Shown piece by piece: positions 44,143 through 53,554 of a stretch of DNA of 64,000 nt. Numbering within the stretch: the stretch's first letter is position 1; each line of letters begins with the position of its first letter. Origin of the DNA: Streptococcus hyovaginalis DSM 12219. Its GTDB lineage: Bacteria; Bacillota; Bacilli; Lactobacillales; Streptococcaceae. Made by a program: the position numbers and the translations under genes. Location of the stretch: the NCBI RefSeq assembly GCF_000420785.1, contig NZ_ATVP01000009.1, forward strand, positions 1 to 64,000, in the 5' to 3' direction. The notes beneath the pieces are model-generated. The model searched no databases. It saw only the letters and a program-made list of their open reading frames with translations, and was not told the DNA's origin.

Positions 44143-45117
44143 ATGCTTGATTTATACCTCAAAAAATTAGTCATCCATCAGTTCAGTCCCAATGATACAG
44201 AGCTACTATTATCAGACCAAGTATTGGATTTTACTCCTCGTTTAGATGATTATTTCCGTAAAAAAATCAGTAAGGTTTTCTCAGAAGATGCGAAGAGAGG
44301 TCAGCTTCCAGCAGAACATCCATTTGTCTCCTATCTATCAGACGATTTATTGAAGGCTTCCGAGACGATTGCAAATCTTTGGAAAGAAGCATTTGTTATT
44401 TCGGAAGATCAAAAAACGAACGATCTTATCTTTATTGAGTTTGATCGAGATGGTCAGCCTTATTTTGCCTTTCTCAGAATAGCTTTAAAGGAACAGTTGG
44501 CGCATTTATCTGATCACAAACATCCGATTTCAGTTACGCAAAATAATTTGCCGAGTGCTGCGCAATTACCAGATGAAGCCCTTATCGTTAATCGTACATC
44601 TTATCAGTATTATCTTATAGAGAAGCGAATTAAGCATAATGGCTCTTTTGCGAATTATTTTTCCGAAAATTTCTTGCAAGTGGAGCCCGAGCAATCTGTC
44701 AAAAAATCAATCAAGCTGATGGAAACCACTGCTCATAAAATTGCAGAGCAATTCAATAAGGACGATTTTCAATTTCAGTCTAAGATGAATGCAGCTATCC
44801 ATCAACATATGGAGGAAGATCAGGAATTATCACCCGAGAAATTAGCGGATCACTTGTTTGATGATCACTTAACAGCGCGTTTAAATTTTGTAGATCAGTT
44901 AAAAGAAGCAGTTCCCAATCCAATACCTGTTTCTGATATCGATTATTCTAGACAGACAAAAAAATTAGAAACGCAAAAATTGTCTCTATCAAACGGGATC
45001 GAGCTTCTGGTTCCTAATCACGTTTATCAAGATGCTGACTCGGTTGAATTCATCCAAAACCCAGATGGAACCTATGCCATCTTAATTAAAAATATTCAGG
45101 ATATTAGCAGTAAGTAA
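44143..45117 (+). CDS. Nucleoid-associated protein, YejK/NdpA family
   Basis: 324 residues; starts LDLYLKKLVIHQFSPNDTELLLSDQVLDF, typical of the 37-kDa nucleoid-associated family (NA37). Contains ALIVNRTSYQYYLIEKRIKHNG and a C-terminal KKLETQKLSLSNGIELLVPNHVYQD. The E. coli member binds the nucleoid; the Gram-positive role is not known. Only 5 nt after glyA and overlapping the next gene by 1 nt, so it is co-transcribed with both. Confidence 0.85.
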   Translation: MLDLYLKKLVIHQFSPNDTELLLSDQVLDFTPRLDDYFRKKISKVFSEDAKRGQLPAEHPFVSYLSDDLLKASETIANLWKEAFVISEDQKTNDLIFIEFDRDGQPYFAFLRIALKEQLAHLSDHKHPISVTQNNLPSAAQLPDEALIVNRTSYQYYLIEKRIKHNGSFANYFSENFLQVEPEQSVKKSIKLMETTAHKIAEQFNKDDFQFQSKMNAAIHQHMEEDQELSPEKLADHLFDDHLTARLNFVDQLKEAVPNPIPVSDIDYSRQTKKLETQKLSLSNGIELLVPNHVYQDADSVEFIQNPDGTYAILIKNIQDISSK

Positions 45118-45722
45118 TGATGAAATATATCAAATGGTTTATTCTCGTGTTACTATTGGGAACAATGACCATTCAATCTTTGAGAGTCTATCGTGATGTG
45201 AAAAACGTCTTATCCTATCGGCCAATAGTTGAGGATATTCTTGCAGAGCATGACTCCGTATCAACTGAAGATTTAGTTTTAGCCATGATTTACACAGAAA
45301 CGAAAGGGCAAGAAGCTGATCTCATGCAGTCTAGTGAAAGTTCAACAGGTGTGGCCAATACCATTACAGATAGTCGTGAGAGTATCAGGCAAGGTGTAAC
45401 GGTCTTATCTGAGAATCTTTTAACATCGCAAAGCAAAGAGACGAATATATGGACGGCTGTTCAAGCCTATAATTTTGGTAGTTCGTATATCGATTTTGTT
45501 GCCAAAAATGGGAGCAAAAATACTATTAGTTTGTCAAAAAAATACTCCCGAACCGTGGTTGCACCTAGTCTGGGAAATACGTCTGGGGAAACCTATCGTT
45601 ATTATAATCCGATTGCCCTCCTATATGGTGGTGGAGCACTTTATCGTAACGGCGGTAATATCTACTATGCTAAACAAGTCCAGTTCAATCTTGTGCTTAT
45701 TAAACTCATAAGTCACTTTTAG
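45117..45722 (+). CDS. Membrane-bound lysozyme-like protein (Pmp23 type)
   Basis: 201 residues with one N-terminal membrane helix (about 6-22) and an extracellular lysozyme-like domain. The catalytic glutamate is E61 in LAMIYTETKGQEADLMQSSES, and AYNFGSSYIDFV near 120 completes the fold. The pneumococcal homologue Pmp23 affects cell-wall turnover and FtsZ ring stability. Position after glyA and the YejK-like gene is conserved in streptococci. Two Met codons at the start are possible; GTAATGATG has no strong ribosome site and relies on coupling. Confidence 0.87.
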   Translation: MMKYIKWFILVLLLGTMTIQSLRVYRDVKNVLSYRPIVEDILAEHDSVSTEDLVLAMIYTETKGQEADLMQSSESSTGVANTITDSRESIRQGVTVLSENLLTSQSKETNIWTAVQAYNFGSSYIDFVAKNGSKNTISLSKKYSRTVVAPSLGNTSGETYRYYNPIALLYGGGALYRNGGNIYYAKQVQFNLVLIKLISHF

Positions 45723-45732
45723 GAAGGGAGCT

Positions 45733-47472
45733 ATGTCGGCATTATTACTTTATTTTAAATCCTATTTGAAAGAAACTATATTGGGGCCTCTATTTAAATT
45801 ATTAGAGGCTTCTTTTGAGTTGTTCATTCCTTTGATTATTGCGAGCATCATTGACCACATCATTCCTCAAAGCAACCAAAGTCAACTTATTGTAATGATT
45901 CTCCTGTTATTTGGTCTGGCTTTATTAGGTGTCATTGTCTCTATTACGGCGCAATATTTTTCGTCCAAAGCTGCCATTGGTTATACCGAGCAACTCTCAG
46001 ATGATTTGTTTCATCATATCATGCATTTAAGTCAGAGCCAGAGGGACCTTCTGGGGACGTCTAGTTTGGTGACTAGGATGGTGAGCGATACTTATCAAAT
46101 ACAGACGGGAATCAATCAGTTTTTGAGACTCTTTTTGAGATCGCCATTTATTGTTTTTGGTTCTGTTATCATGGCTCTTACCATTAGCCCAACTTTAACG
46201 ACCTATTTTATGATGATGGTTGTGGCTTTATTGGTTGCTATTTTTGTGATGAGTCGTTTGTTAAATCCTCTTTACAGTCAAATTCGTCAGCTGACAGATG
46301 CTTTAGTCGCTAAGATTCGTGAGCAACTTGAAGGGGTCCGTGTCATCAGGGCCTTTGATCGCATTGATTCTGAAGAAATGGCGTTTCAACACTTAAATAA
46401 CCATTACTATCACCAGCAAATTAAAGCAGGAATCTTGTCTAGTCTGGTAGGACCTGTGACGATTGTAATTGTCAACGTCACTTTAATAGCGGTCATTTGG
46501 CGAGGGACTGTCTTAATTGAACACTCACTATTAAGCCAAGGAATGCTCGTTGCTCTGATTAATTACCTTTTACAAATTTTGGCTGAATTGCTGAAGATGA
46601 CCATGTTGGTAACCTCTTTAAATCAAAGTTTCATCAGTGCCAAGCGGGTACAAGCGATTTTTGATCTAGAAATTGAAGGCGAAAAGATAAATCTTTCAGA
46701 TGAGACCAGTAGTAGGGATTTGTCTGGGATGGCAATAGTAGCGGAAAAATTATCCTTTAGGTACCCTAATGCGAGTAAGGCTGCACTTGAGGACATTAGT
46801 TTTACCTTGGCGTCGGGTCAAAGCTTGGGGATTATTGGTGGAACTGGTTCAGGAAAATCGACTCTAGTTGCATTATTAACACGGCTTTATCAGGCGCAAT
46901 CTGGTCAGTTGTTGCTTTCTCACAAAGGAACTACAGCACAGTCTGTCAAGGAATGGCGTGGTTGGACAGCAGTTGTTCCCCAAAAAGCTCAGCTTTTTAA
47001 TGGTAGCATTCGTAGCAATTTGCAGCTAGGTCAAGGGAATGACCTTTCAGATCAAGATATGATCCAAGCGCTATCTATGGCACAAGCTTGGGACTTTGTT
47101 CATGAAAAAGAGGGGCAGTTAGAGGCTGAAGTTGCGGCTTTCGGTCGTAATTTTTCGGGTGGTCAACGCCAACGCCTTACCATTGCAAGAGCTATCTTGC
47201 GTCGTGCCCCTTTTCTGATCTTAGATGATGCTACTTCGGCACTTGATTATCTGACAGAACGTCGCCTGTTAGAGGCAATTAATCAAGAAAGACAGGAGAG
47301 CGGTGGTCATCTGATTATTGTTTCTCAAAGAACACGTAGTTTAAAAGAAGTGGATAAGATTCTTGTTTTGGATCAAGGGAAACTTCTAGCACAAGGAAGT
47401 CATGAGGAACTTCTGGAAACTTGTCACGTCTATCGTGATATTCATTTTTCTCAAGAAAGTCAGGAGGCCTAA
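45733..47472 (+). CDS. ABC exporter half-transporter with degenerate catalytic site
   Basis: 579 residues: six membrane helices (about 15-300) then an ABC domain. Walker A GGTGSGKST at about 369-377, signature FSGGQ at 474-478, and Walker B LILDD: D499 replaces the catalytic glutamate. This is the inactive-site subunit typical of heterodimeric exporters such as TM287/288, LmrCD and PatAB. GAAGGGAG precedes the ATG. Its stop overlaps the start of the partner gene by 1 nt. Substrate unknown; multidrug or lipid export is possible. Confidence 0.9.
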   Translation: MSALLLYFKSYLKETILGPLFKLLEASFELFIPLIIASIIDHIIPQSNQSQLIVMILLLFGLALLGVIVSITAQYFSSKAAIGYTEQLSDDLFHHIMHLSQSQRDLLGTSSLVTRMVSDTYQIQTGINQFLRLFLRSPFIVFGSVIMALTISPTLTTYFMMMVVALLVAIFVMSRLLNPLYSQIRQLTDALVAKIREQLEGVRVIRAFDRIDSEEMAFQHLNNHYYHQQIKAGILSSLVGPVTIVIVNVTLIAVIWRGTVLIEHSLLSQGMLVALINYLLQILAELLKMTMLVTSLNQSFISAKRVQAIFDLEIEGEKINLSDETSSRDLSGMAIVAEKLSFRYPNASKAALEDISFTLASGQSLGIIGGTGSGKSTLVALLTRLYQAQSGQLLLSHKGTTAQSVKEWRGWTAVVPQKAQLFNGSIRSNLQLGQGNDLSDQDMIQALSMAQAWDFVHEKEGQLEAEVAAFGRNFSGGQRQRLTIARAILRRAPFLILDDATSALDYLTERRLLEAINQERQESGGHLIIVSQRTRSLKEVDKILVLDQGKLLAQGSHEELLETCHVYRDIHFSQESQEA

Positions 47473-49202
47473 TGAAAGCTAGAATTGAAAAGGCTGTTCA
47501 AAGACGCTTGATAAGGGATTTACTAACCTATCGTATGGGGTTAGTAATCATTGTCTTAACTACCCTAGTACAAGTAGCCTTGACTGTTTATTTCCCTGTT
47601 TTGATTGGACAAGCGGTTGATAGCTTACTTAGTCCTAATCGTTTGGCCTTATTAGTCCCTATTTTGCTTAAAATGCTAGTGACCATGTTAGCCAATGCCG
47701 TCATGCAATGGTTATCTCCCCTTTTATCCAATCGTTTGGTTTATACTTACACAAGTGATCTCAGAAATAAGATCAATCATCATCTAAATCATTTACCTAT
47801 AGCCAGTATTGATCGCTTTGGAGTTGGTGATTTGGTCAGTCGGATAACAACTGATTTGGAACAACTAAGCAATGGTTTACTGATGGTCTTTAACCAGTTC
47901 TTCCTAGGAATTGTCATGATTATAGTTACGCTAGTGACCATGTCCAGTTTAGATATCATTATGGTGACTTTAGTTCTGGTTCTGACTCCCCTTTCATTAG
48001 TACTTTCAAGATTTATCGCCCAAAAAAGCTATCTGTATTTCCAAGAACAGACACAATCACGTGGACAACAAACCCAATTTATTGAAGAAGCCATTAATCA
48101 AGAGACAGTTGTACATCTTTTTAATGCACAGGATCAGATGCAGGAGCGTTTCCGAGACTTGAATCATCGATATGCTCAACATTCTCAAAAAGCCGTCTTT
48201 TATTCATCCACAGTTAATCCAGCAACACGATTTGTCAATAGTTTAATCTATGCTCTTTTAGCTGGAATTGGTGCTTTTCGTATTATCCAAGGAGGATTTA
48301 CTGTTGGGCAATTGGTCACTTTTTTGAATTACGTTAATCAGTACACCAAGCCTTTTAATGACATTTCCTCGGTTATGTCAGAACTTCAAAGTGCATTAGC
48401 CTGTGCTGAACGTCTCTATCACCTCTTAGATCTTCCTTTAGAAGAGGCATCCCCATCTTTGGTCTCACTGGACGATCTTTCGGGCCATGTCACTTTTGAG
48501 GAGGTGTCTTTTGGCTATATCCCTGATAAACCATTGATTCAAAATCTTAATCTAAATATTCCGGCCGGCAGTCAGGTGGCTATCGTAGGGCCAACGGGAG
48601 CTGGGAAATCAACTCTGATCAATTTGCTGATGCGATTCTATGATAGCGATTCTGGAAGGATTTATATCGATCAGACCCCTATCGATGACGTAGATCGTCA
48701 GGTGCTTCGTCAACAGATGGGAATGGTCTTGCAAGAAACTTGGTTGAAATCTGCTAGCGTTCATGACAATATTGCCTATGGTAAGCCAGATGCTAGCCGG
48801 GAAGAGGTCGTTTTAGCTGCAAAAGCAGCTAATGCCCATTTCTTTATCGAACAATTGCCAGAAGGTTATGATACTTTCTTAGAAGATGGTGGAGCGTCGT
48901 TATCTCAAGGACAGCGCCAATTGCTGACCATTGCACGTGTGATTCTCAAATCTCCTAAGATATTGATCTTGGATGAAGCGACTTCGTCTATTGATACGCG
49001 AACAGAAAGCTTGATTCAAGATGCTTTTAACACATTAATGACTGGCCGTACGAGCTTTATCATTGCCCATCGTTTATCAACCATTCGAAATGCGGATATG
49101 ATATTAGTCATGGTAGATGGCGATATTGTCGAGCATGGTAATCATGAGCAATTGATGAGTCAAAAGGGATTTTACTACAAGATGCAAAGACAAGAAGATT
49201 AG
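47472..49202 (+). CDS. ABC exporter half-transporter, partner with intact Walker B
   Basis: 576 residues: membrane domain then ABC domain. Walker A GPTGAGKST near 373, Walker B ILDE with D501 and E502 intact, H-loop IIAHRLSTI. The signature is changed from LSGGQ to LSQGQ (477-481). In heterodimers this altered signature faces the degenerate Walker B of the partner, forming one weak and one active ATP site, exactly as the pair shows here. Overlaps the upstream gene by 1 nt. Confidence 0.92.
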   Translation: MKARIEKAVQRRLIRDLLTYRMGLVIIVLTTLVQVALTVYFPVLIGQAVDSLLSPNRLALLVPILLKMLVTMLANAVMQWLSPLLSNRLVYTYTSDLRNKINHHLNHLPIASIDRFGVGDLVSRITTDLEQLSNGLLMVFNQFFLGIVMIIVTLVTMSSLDIIMVTLVLVLTPLSLVLSRFIAQKSYLYFQEQTQSRGQQTQFIEEAINQETVVHLFNAQDQMQERFRDLNHRYAQHSQKAVFYSSTVNPATRFVNSLIYALLAGIGAFRIIQGGFTVGQLVTFLNYVNQYTKPFNDISSVMSELQSALACAERLYHLLDLPLEEASPSLVSLDDLSGHVTFEEVSFGYIPDKPLIQNLNLNIPAGSQVAIVGPTGAGKSTLINLLMRFYDSDSGRIYIDQTPIDDVDRQVLRQQMGMVLQETWLKSASVHDNIAYGKPDASREEVVLAAKAANAHFFIEQLPEGYDTFLEDGGASLSQGQRQLLTIARVILKSPKILILDEATSSIDTRTESLIQDAFNTLMTGRTSFIIAHRLSTIRNADMILVMVDGDIVEHGNHEQLMSQKGFYYKMQRQED

Positions 49203-49373
49203 CTATGATAACATCAGAGAGTAGCATTCTTGGTTGATATTCTAGAATATTGTTGTGCATGTCGTCAGGTATTCTTGAGAATGATGCGACCTAGTGATAA
49301 ATTTCTCCTGTAAATACCTTTTGGAAAGAATCAAAATTTAGATCCTTGTCTCGCGATTTAAGGAGGAACTGTG

Positions 49374-49896
49374 ATGGTAAAAAAATTGGTTTCAATTTAG
49401 ATAGCATTCGTCAAGGATCAAATTTCCAGAAGATGTTGAGATTATCCGCATTCCAATTGATGATTTATCACTTTATGATCTTGAATATGAAAACGGTATT
49501 CTTCCTGATAGTCATCAATGCTGTTGGCACCAATTGACAGAACAGATGACTTTGTTTTCATCACACCAGAATATAATCATGGCTTGCCAGCTTCTATCAA
49601 AAAGGCCATTGATGTCGTCTCTCGTACTGTGTCTGAAAGCTATATGAAAGGCAAACCTTACTTGATTGTCACCACTCAACTGGTTATGTGTCAAGCTTTG
49701 GTGCTAAGCATCATCTTTGTCAAAGTTTGGTCTTTTTAGATGTTCCTGTCCTTGCGCAACTAGAAGTCTGCAGCGCACAGGTTCACAAACTTTTTGATGA
49801 CGACAATCACATTTGACAAATGAAGGTACCAAAAACTTCCTTAACACAGTGGTTGATACTTACCTTGATTTTGCCAGTCATTTTGTTAAACATTAA
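49374..49896 (+). pseudogene. NADPH-dependent FMN reductase-like gene, frameshifted
   Basis: A strong AAGGAGGA precedes the ATG at 49374, but the reading frame breaks after VKKLVSI. Pieces in different frames line up with the flavodoxin-like NADPH:FMN reductase family: VEIIRIPIDDLSLYDLEYEN near 49435-49500, TDDFVFITPEYNHGLPASIK near 49546-49605, KGKPYLIVTT, then SLVFLDVPVLAQLEVCSAQVHKLFDDD near 49725-49805, and TNEGTKNFLNTVVDTYLDF ending at the TAA 49894-49896. The N-terminal FMN-loop region is missing. At least three frame changes make it non-functional. The decay looks recent because much of the sequence is still readable. Confidence 0.85.
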
Positions 49897-49899
49897 TCT

Positions 49900-49930
49900 A
49901 AAAAAAAAAGAGCCAAGCGGCTCTTTTCTT
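49900..49930. terminator. Terminator shared by pgm and the pseudogene
   Basis: AAAAGAGCC, loop AAGC, GGCTCTTTTC. On the minus strand a run of ten T follows the stem, which makes it a strong end for pgm. Confidence 0.85.
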
Positions 49931-49939
49931 TCGCACCAT

Positions 49940-51658
49940 TTATCCAACAAATGCGTTGATTTCTTTTTCAATATTGGCGATTTTTTCTTCAGATTCAGCC
50001 AGGGTTTCACCGACCGTTGCGATGTAGAATTTGATTTTAGGCTCGGTACCTGATGGGCGAACGGCAAACCAGCTATCGTCTGTCAGGGTGTACTTGAGCA
50101 CATCTGACGGAGGTGTTGTCAGTTCAGTTGTCGTTCCGTCAAGAGCGACAGCTTTTTGCAGAGCAAAGTCTTCGAAGAGGGCAATGTCTGTGCTGTTAAA
50201 CTGCTCAGGGGCATTGTCACGGAACTTAGCCATGATAGCCTTGATTTGCTCAGCACCGTCTTTACCAGAAAGAGTAACAGATATTGTTTTCTCAGCGAAG
50301 TAGCCGTATTCCTTGAAGATTTCGTCGATACCATCTGCCAAGGTCATGCCACGAGAGCGGTAGTAGGCAGCAATTTCTGCGACCATGAGAACAGCTTGAA
50401 TGGCATCCTTATCACGCACGAAAGGCTTAATCAAATAACCAAAACTTTCTTCAAAACCAAACATATACGTATGATTATGTTTTTCTTCAAATTCTTGGAT
50501 TTTTTCAGCGATGAATTTGAAACCTGTCAAGACGTTGAACATGGTTGCGCCGTAGCTTTCGGCAATCTTGGTTACCAATTCAGTTGACACAATAGATTTT
50601 GCGAGGGCAGCATTTTCTGGTAGAGTACCAGCTTGTTTGTGGGCTTCGAGAATGTATTTGGCAATGATAGCACCGATTTGGTTACCAGACAGGTTCCAGT
50701 ATGAACCGTCTGCTTGACGAACTTCAACACCAACGCGGTCAGCATCTGGATCTGTTGCCAGCAATACATCTGCACCAACTTCGCGGCCAAGTTCTTCGGC
50801 AAGTGCAAAAGCAGCTTGACTTTCTGGGTTTGGCGAGGCAACAGTAGAGAAGTCTGGATCAGCTGTTGCTTGAGCTTCAACAACTGCTACAGATTCAAAA
50901 CCAGCTTCAGCCAAGGCACGACGTGCCAACATCTCACCAGTACCGTGAAGTGGTGTGTAGACAATCTTCATGTCCTTACCATGCTCAGCAATCAAGTCTT
51001 TGTTGATATTGATAGACTTGAGCTCATCCAGGTAGAGGCGGTCTGTCTCTTCACCGAGAACCGTAATCAGACCATTAGCCTTGCTTTCTTCCAAGTCAGC
51101 CAATTCCACTACAAAAGGATTGTCAATGGCACGGATGTAGTCTGTCAAAGCAGACGCATCTGCTGGTGGAATTTGTCCTCCATCTTCGCCGTAAACCTTG
51201 TAACCATTGAATTCTTTAGGGTTGTGGCTGGCAGTCACCATGATACCTGCAACGGCATTGTAGTGGCGGACTGCAAAGGATAACTCAGGCGTTGGACGTA
51301 GGCTTTCAAAGACGTAAGATTTGATGCCATGGGCTGCCAAGACCTGTGCGGATTCAAAGGCAAACTCTGGAGAGAAGTGGCGAGTGTCGTAAGCAATTGC
51401 TACCCCACGTTTTTTAGCTTCTTCACCTTTAGACTCGACCAATTTTGCCAAGCCTTCGGTTGCTTGACGCACCACGTAGATATTGATACGATTGGTACCT
51501 GCGCCGATATAGCCACGCATACCCGCTGTACCAAACTCAAGGTTGGTATAAAAGGCATCTTCCTTAGTCGCTTCATCCATACTTTCTAACTCTTGACGAA
51601 GGTAGTCAGGCAGGTCAGCAACATTTAGCCAGGTTTGATAGGTTTCTTGATAAGTCAT
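49940..51658 (-). CDS. pgm: Phospho-sugar mutase, alpha-phosphoglucomutase
   Basis: Interconverts glucose 6-phosphate and glucose 1-phosphate for UDP-glucose, capsule and wall polysaccharide synthesis. 572 residues. Phosphoserine loop TASHNPKEFNGYK near 138-150, metal loop DPDADRVG near 295, sugar loop GFEESFGYL near 395, and phosphate loop RPSGTEPKIKFY near 535. The start at 51658 follows AAGGAGATT on the minus strand; an in-frame ATG at 51682 is upstream of that ribosome site. Codon use suggests high expression. A cre-like site sits by its promoter. Confidence 0.95.
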   Translation of the reverse strand: MTYQETYQTWLNVADLPDYLRQELESMDEATKEDAFYTNLEFGTAGMRGYIGAGTNRINIYVVRQATEGLAKLVESKGEEAKKRGVAIAYDTRHFSPEFAFESAQVLAAHGIKSYVFESLRPTPELSFAVRHYNAVAGIMVTASHNPKEFNGYKVYGEDGGQIPPADASALTDYIRAIDNPFVVELADLEESKANGLITVLGEETDRLYLDELKSININKDLIAEHGKDMKIVYTPLHGTGEMLARRALAEAGFESVAVVEAQATADPDFSTVASPNPESQAAFALAEELGREVGADVLLATDPDADRVGVEVRQADGSYWNLSGNQIGAIIAKYILEAHKQAGTLPENAALAKSIVSTELVTKIAESYGATMFNVLTGFKFIAEKIQEFEEKHNHTYMFGFEESFGYLIKPFVRDKDAIQAVLMVAEIAAYYRSRGMTLADGIDEIFKEYGYFAEKTISVTLSGKDGAEQIKAIMAKFRDNAPEQFNSTDIALFEDFALQKAVALDGTTTELTTPPSDVLKYTLTDDSWFAVRPSGTEPKIKFYIATVGETLAESEEKIANIEKEINAFVG

Positions 51659-51701
51659 AGCAATCTCCTTTAAAACAAACATTCGTAATGAATGGAAATA
51701 T

Positions 51702-51724
51702 ATTAAACGCTTACAATTATACCA
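51702..51724 (-). promoter_or_regulatory. pgm promoter with adjacent cre-like site
   Basis: On the minus strand an extended -10 TGGTATAAT (51724-51716) is followed at once by a 14-mer at 51715-51702. Read on the plus strand it is ATTAAACGCTTACA, a 13/14 match to the cre consensus. The layout copies that of nox. Confidence 0.5.
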
Positions 51725-51764
51725 CTTTTACAGAAAAAAAACCATGGTATTTTCATGGCTTCCA

Positions 51765-52334
51765 TTATTTTTTTGAACGCTTTAAGCGAGGAATCATCGT
51801 TGTCACCAAAATCGCTGAAATAACCATTTCTGCCAAAGCATTTGTTGACATAACAGCGCCTAACAAGGCTTGAATACTGCCACCATATACGTCTGAGAAG
51901 AAGATGAAGATTCCTAATAAGACAAATACGGTATTGGTTAACGAGCCAACGATACCTGAAATGGCTAAACCAAGTTTTCCTGAAAACCACTTAGCTGTAT
52001 AGTAAGGCAAAATACCAATCAGTAATCGAGGTATTAAGGCAATGACAAGAGAAAAAATATTACCTTGCTCCACAAACGGTGAGAATAGATAGTTTGTCGG
52101 CAAAATAATGATACTATTGGTCACAAGACTCATGAGCCCCATTAGGATACCTAAACTAGCCCCAATTTTAGGCCCGTATAAAATAGCAGCGATAATGACC
52201 GGAATCTGAACCAAAGTTGGCTTGATAGGAATGGGCCAAACGCTGAATACCATGTTACTTAATAATTGGATAATCAGCATAATGGCAAAGAAAATGGCAA
52301 CAATGGCTGTTTGCCGAGCTTTATTTACTTTCAC
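51765..52334 (-). CDS. ECF transporter S component, probably pantothenate (PanT-like)
   Basis: 189 residues with about six membrane helices, start RQTAIVAIFFAIMLIIQLLSNMVF. ECF S components bind a vitamin and share the energizing EcfAA'T module. The link with coaC and coaB (overlap of 14 nt with coaC) points to pantothenate or a related CoA precursor. The start is GTG at 52334, with GAGGAG 7 nt upstream on the minus strand; an ATG at 52349 lies before that site. Confidence 0.78.
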   Translation of the reverse strand: MKVNKARQTAIVAIFFAIMLIIQLLSNMVFSVWPIPIKPTLVQIPVIIAAILYGPKIGASLGILMGLMSLVTNSIIILPTNYLFSPFVEQGNIFSLVIALIPRLLIGILPYYTAKWFSGKLGLAISGIVGSLTNTVFVLLGIFIFFSDVYGGSIQALLGAVMSTNALAEMVISAILVTTMIPRLKRSKK

Positions 52335-52872
52335 GAAGAGTCTCCTCAATGATTTTTACTAAAATATCAACGTCAGCTAAGGCTCCTCGTCCAATATCAC
52401 CACAAGCTAAGACAGCTGATTTAGGCTCAATTTCACGATAACCAAATGTCTTTAAACGCTCGATATTAGCTTGTGTAGCAGGGTGATCGTACATTTTTGT
52501 ATTCATAGCTGGAGCGAAGAGTTTAGGAACATGATTAGGAAGGGCAAGGGCGGTCGCCGTCACCATGTTGTCTGCAAATCCATTAGCCAGATGGGCGATG
52601 GTATTAGCAGAAGCAGGGGCTAAGATGAATAGATCAGCCGCTTTCCCGAGGTCAATGTGGTTAATACGATCAGCAACCTTTTCTTCCATAACATCAAGAT
52701 GAACGGGATGTTTAGACAATACCTGTAAGGTTAAAGGTGTTATGAACTGTGTAGCTGCTTCAGTCATTAAGACATGAACTTGGTAGCCAAATTTACTGAG
52801 TTGACTTGTGAGATCAGCCGCTTTGTAAGCTGAAATAGATCCTGAAACTGCCAAAAGAATAGTCTTAGTCAT
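52321..52872 (-). CDS. coaC: Phosphopantothenoylcysteine decarboxylase
   Basis: FMN enzyme that decarboxylates phosphopantothenoylcysteine to 4'-phosphopantetheine. 183 residues. Flavin fold ILLAVSGSISAYKAADL at the start, catalytic histidine in NHIDLGKAADL near 72, ILAPASANTIAHLANG and PAMNTKMYDHP. Streptococci and enterococci encode coaB and coaC as separate genes, unlike the fused CoaBC of most bacteria. Overlaps coaB by 8 nt. Confidence 0.94.
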   Translation of the reverse strand: MTKTILLAVSGSISAYKAADLTSQLSKFGYQVHVLMTEAATQFITPLTLQVLSKHPVHLDVMEEKVADRINHIDLGKAADLFILAPASANTIAHLANGFADNMVTATALALPNHVPKLFAPAMNTKMYDHPATQANIERLKTFGYREIEPKSAVLACGDIGRGALADVDILVKIIEETLRESK

Positions 52873-53548
52873 TTGTGATTACCTCATTATAAAGTAATTG
52901 AGCGATATCCTCTTTAGTCGCTGCTTCCGTGACACTGTTAGCTTTAACAAAAAAAGCTGGGTGAGTCTCACCAGAAATCTGAGATAAATCATTAGCTACG
53001 ATAAGATCAGCCTGATTTTTAACCAGACTCTCACGCGCAACAGCTAATAATTCCTCTTGAGAAACAGCCACTAGTAATTTAAAGCCAATCAGCTTGATGC
53101 CAGGATACCATTGTTTTACCAGGGAAATAATTTTTGGAGTCTTTTTCAAGAACAAGACCTGATACTCCGATCGTGATGATATTTTGGTCTCTTGATTTTT
53201 GGTGTGTAACAAGGTATCAATATCAGTCTGTTTGACCTCTTCTAAGTCTGCCATGTAGACTGGTGTATAGTCAGAAACGGCCATAGCATGGATCATGACA
53301 TCGTGTTTAGGAACTAAGATTTTCAAAATTTGTTCTAAACTGGCCACGTTATCAATGACTTCAATAGTCAATAGATTACTAGCCTTGGGTTTAAGAGCCT
53401 GTTTGGTTGTCACTAGAGTAACGTGATGCCCTTTTGCCACAAACGTTTCTGCAATGCGTTTCCCTAGTTTTCCTGTAGAATGATTGGTGATACCCCGAAC
53501 AGAGTCAATCGCCTCTGTTGTACCACCAGATGTGATCAATATTTTCAT
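52865..53548 (-). CDS. coaB: Phosphopantothenate-cysteine ligase CoaB
   Basis: Joins cysteine to 4'-phosphopantothenate using CTP (or ATP in some lineages). 227 residues. The N-terminus KILITSGGTTEAIDSVRGITNHSTGKLGKRIAE and the IANDLSQISG-like segment (LIVANDL) are family features. The second ATG at 53548 is preferred over 53554: the -10 TAAAAT (53560-53555) puts the transcription start at or next to 53548, and there is no ribosome site. Probably leaderless, like truB and rsmF. Heads coaB-coaC-S component. Confidence 0.93.
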   Translation of the reverse strand: MKILITSGGTTEAIDSVRGITNHSTGKLGKRIAETFVAKGHHVTLVTTKQALKPKASNLLTIEVIDNVASLEQILKILVPKHDVMIHAMAVSDYTPVYMADLEEVKQTDIDTLLHTKNQETKISSRSEYQVLFLKKTPKIISLVKQWYPGIKLIGFKLLVAVSQEELLAVARESLVKNQADLIVANDLSQISGETHPAFFVKANSVTEAATKEDIAQLLYNEVITND

Positions 53549-53554
53549 ATCCAT

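Noticed and set aside
50156-51283. Forward frames of 143 and 189 codons opposite pgm
   Set aside because: Antisense to a conserved enzyme gene and rich in Cys, Phe and Ser, the usual look of shadow frames.
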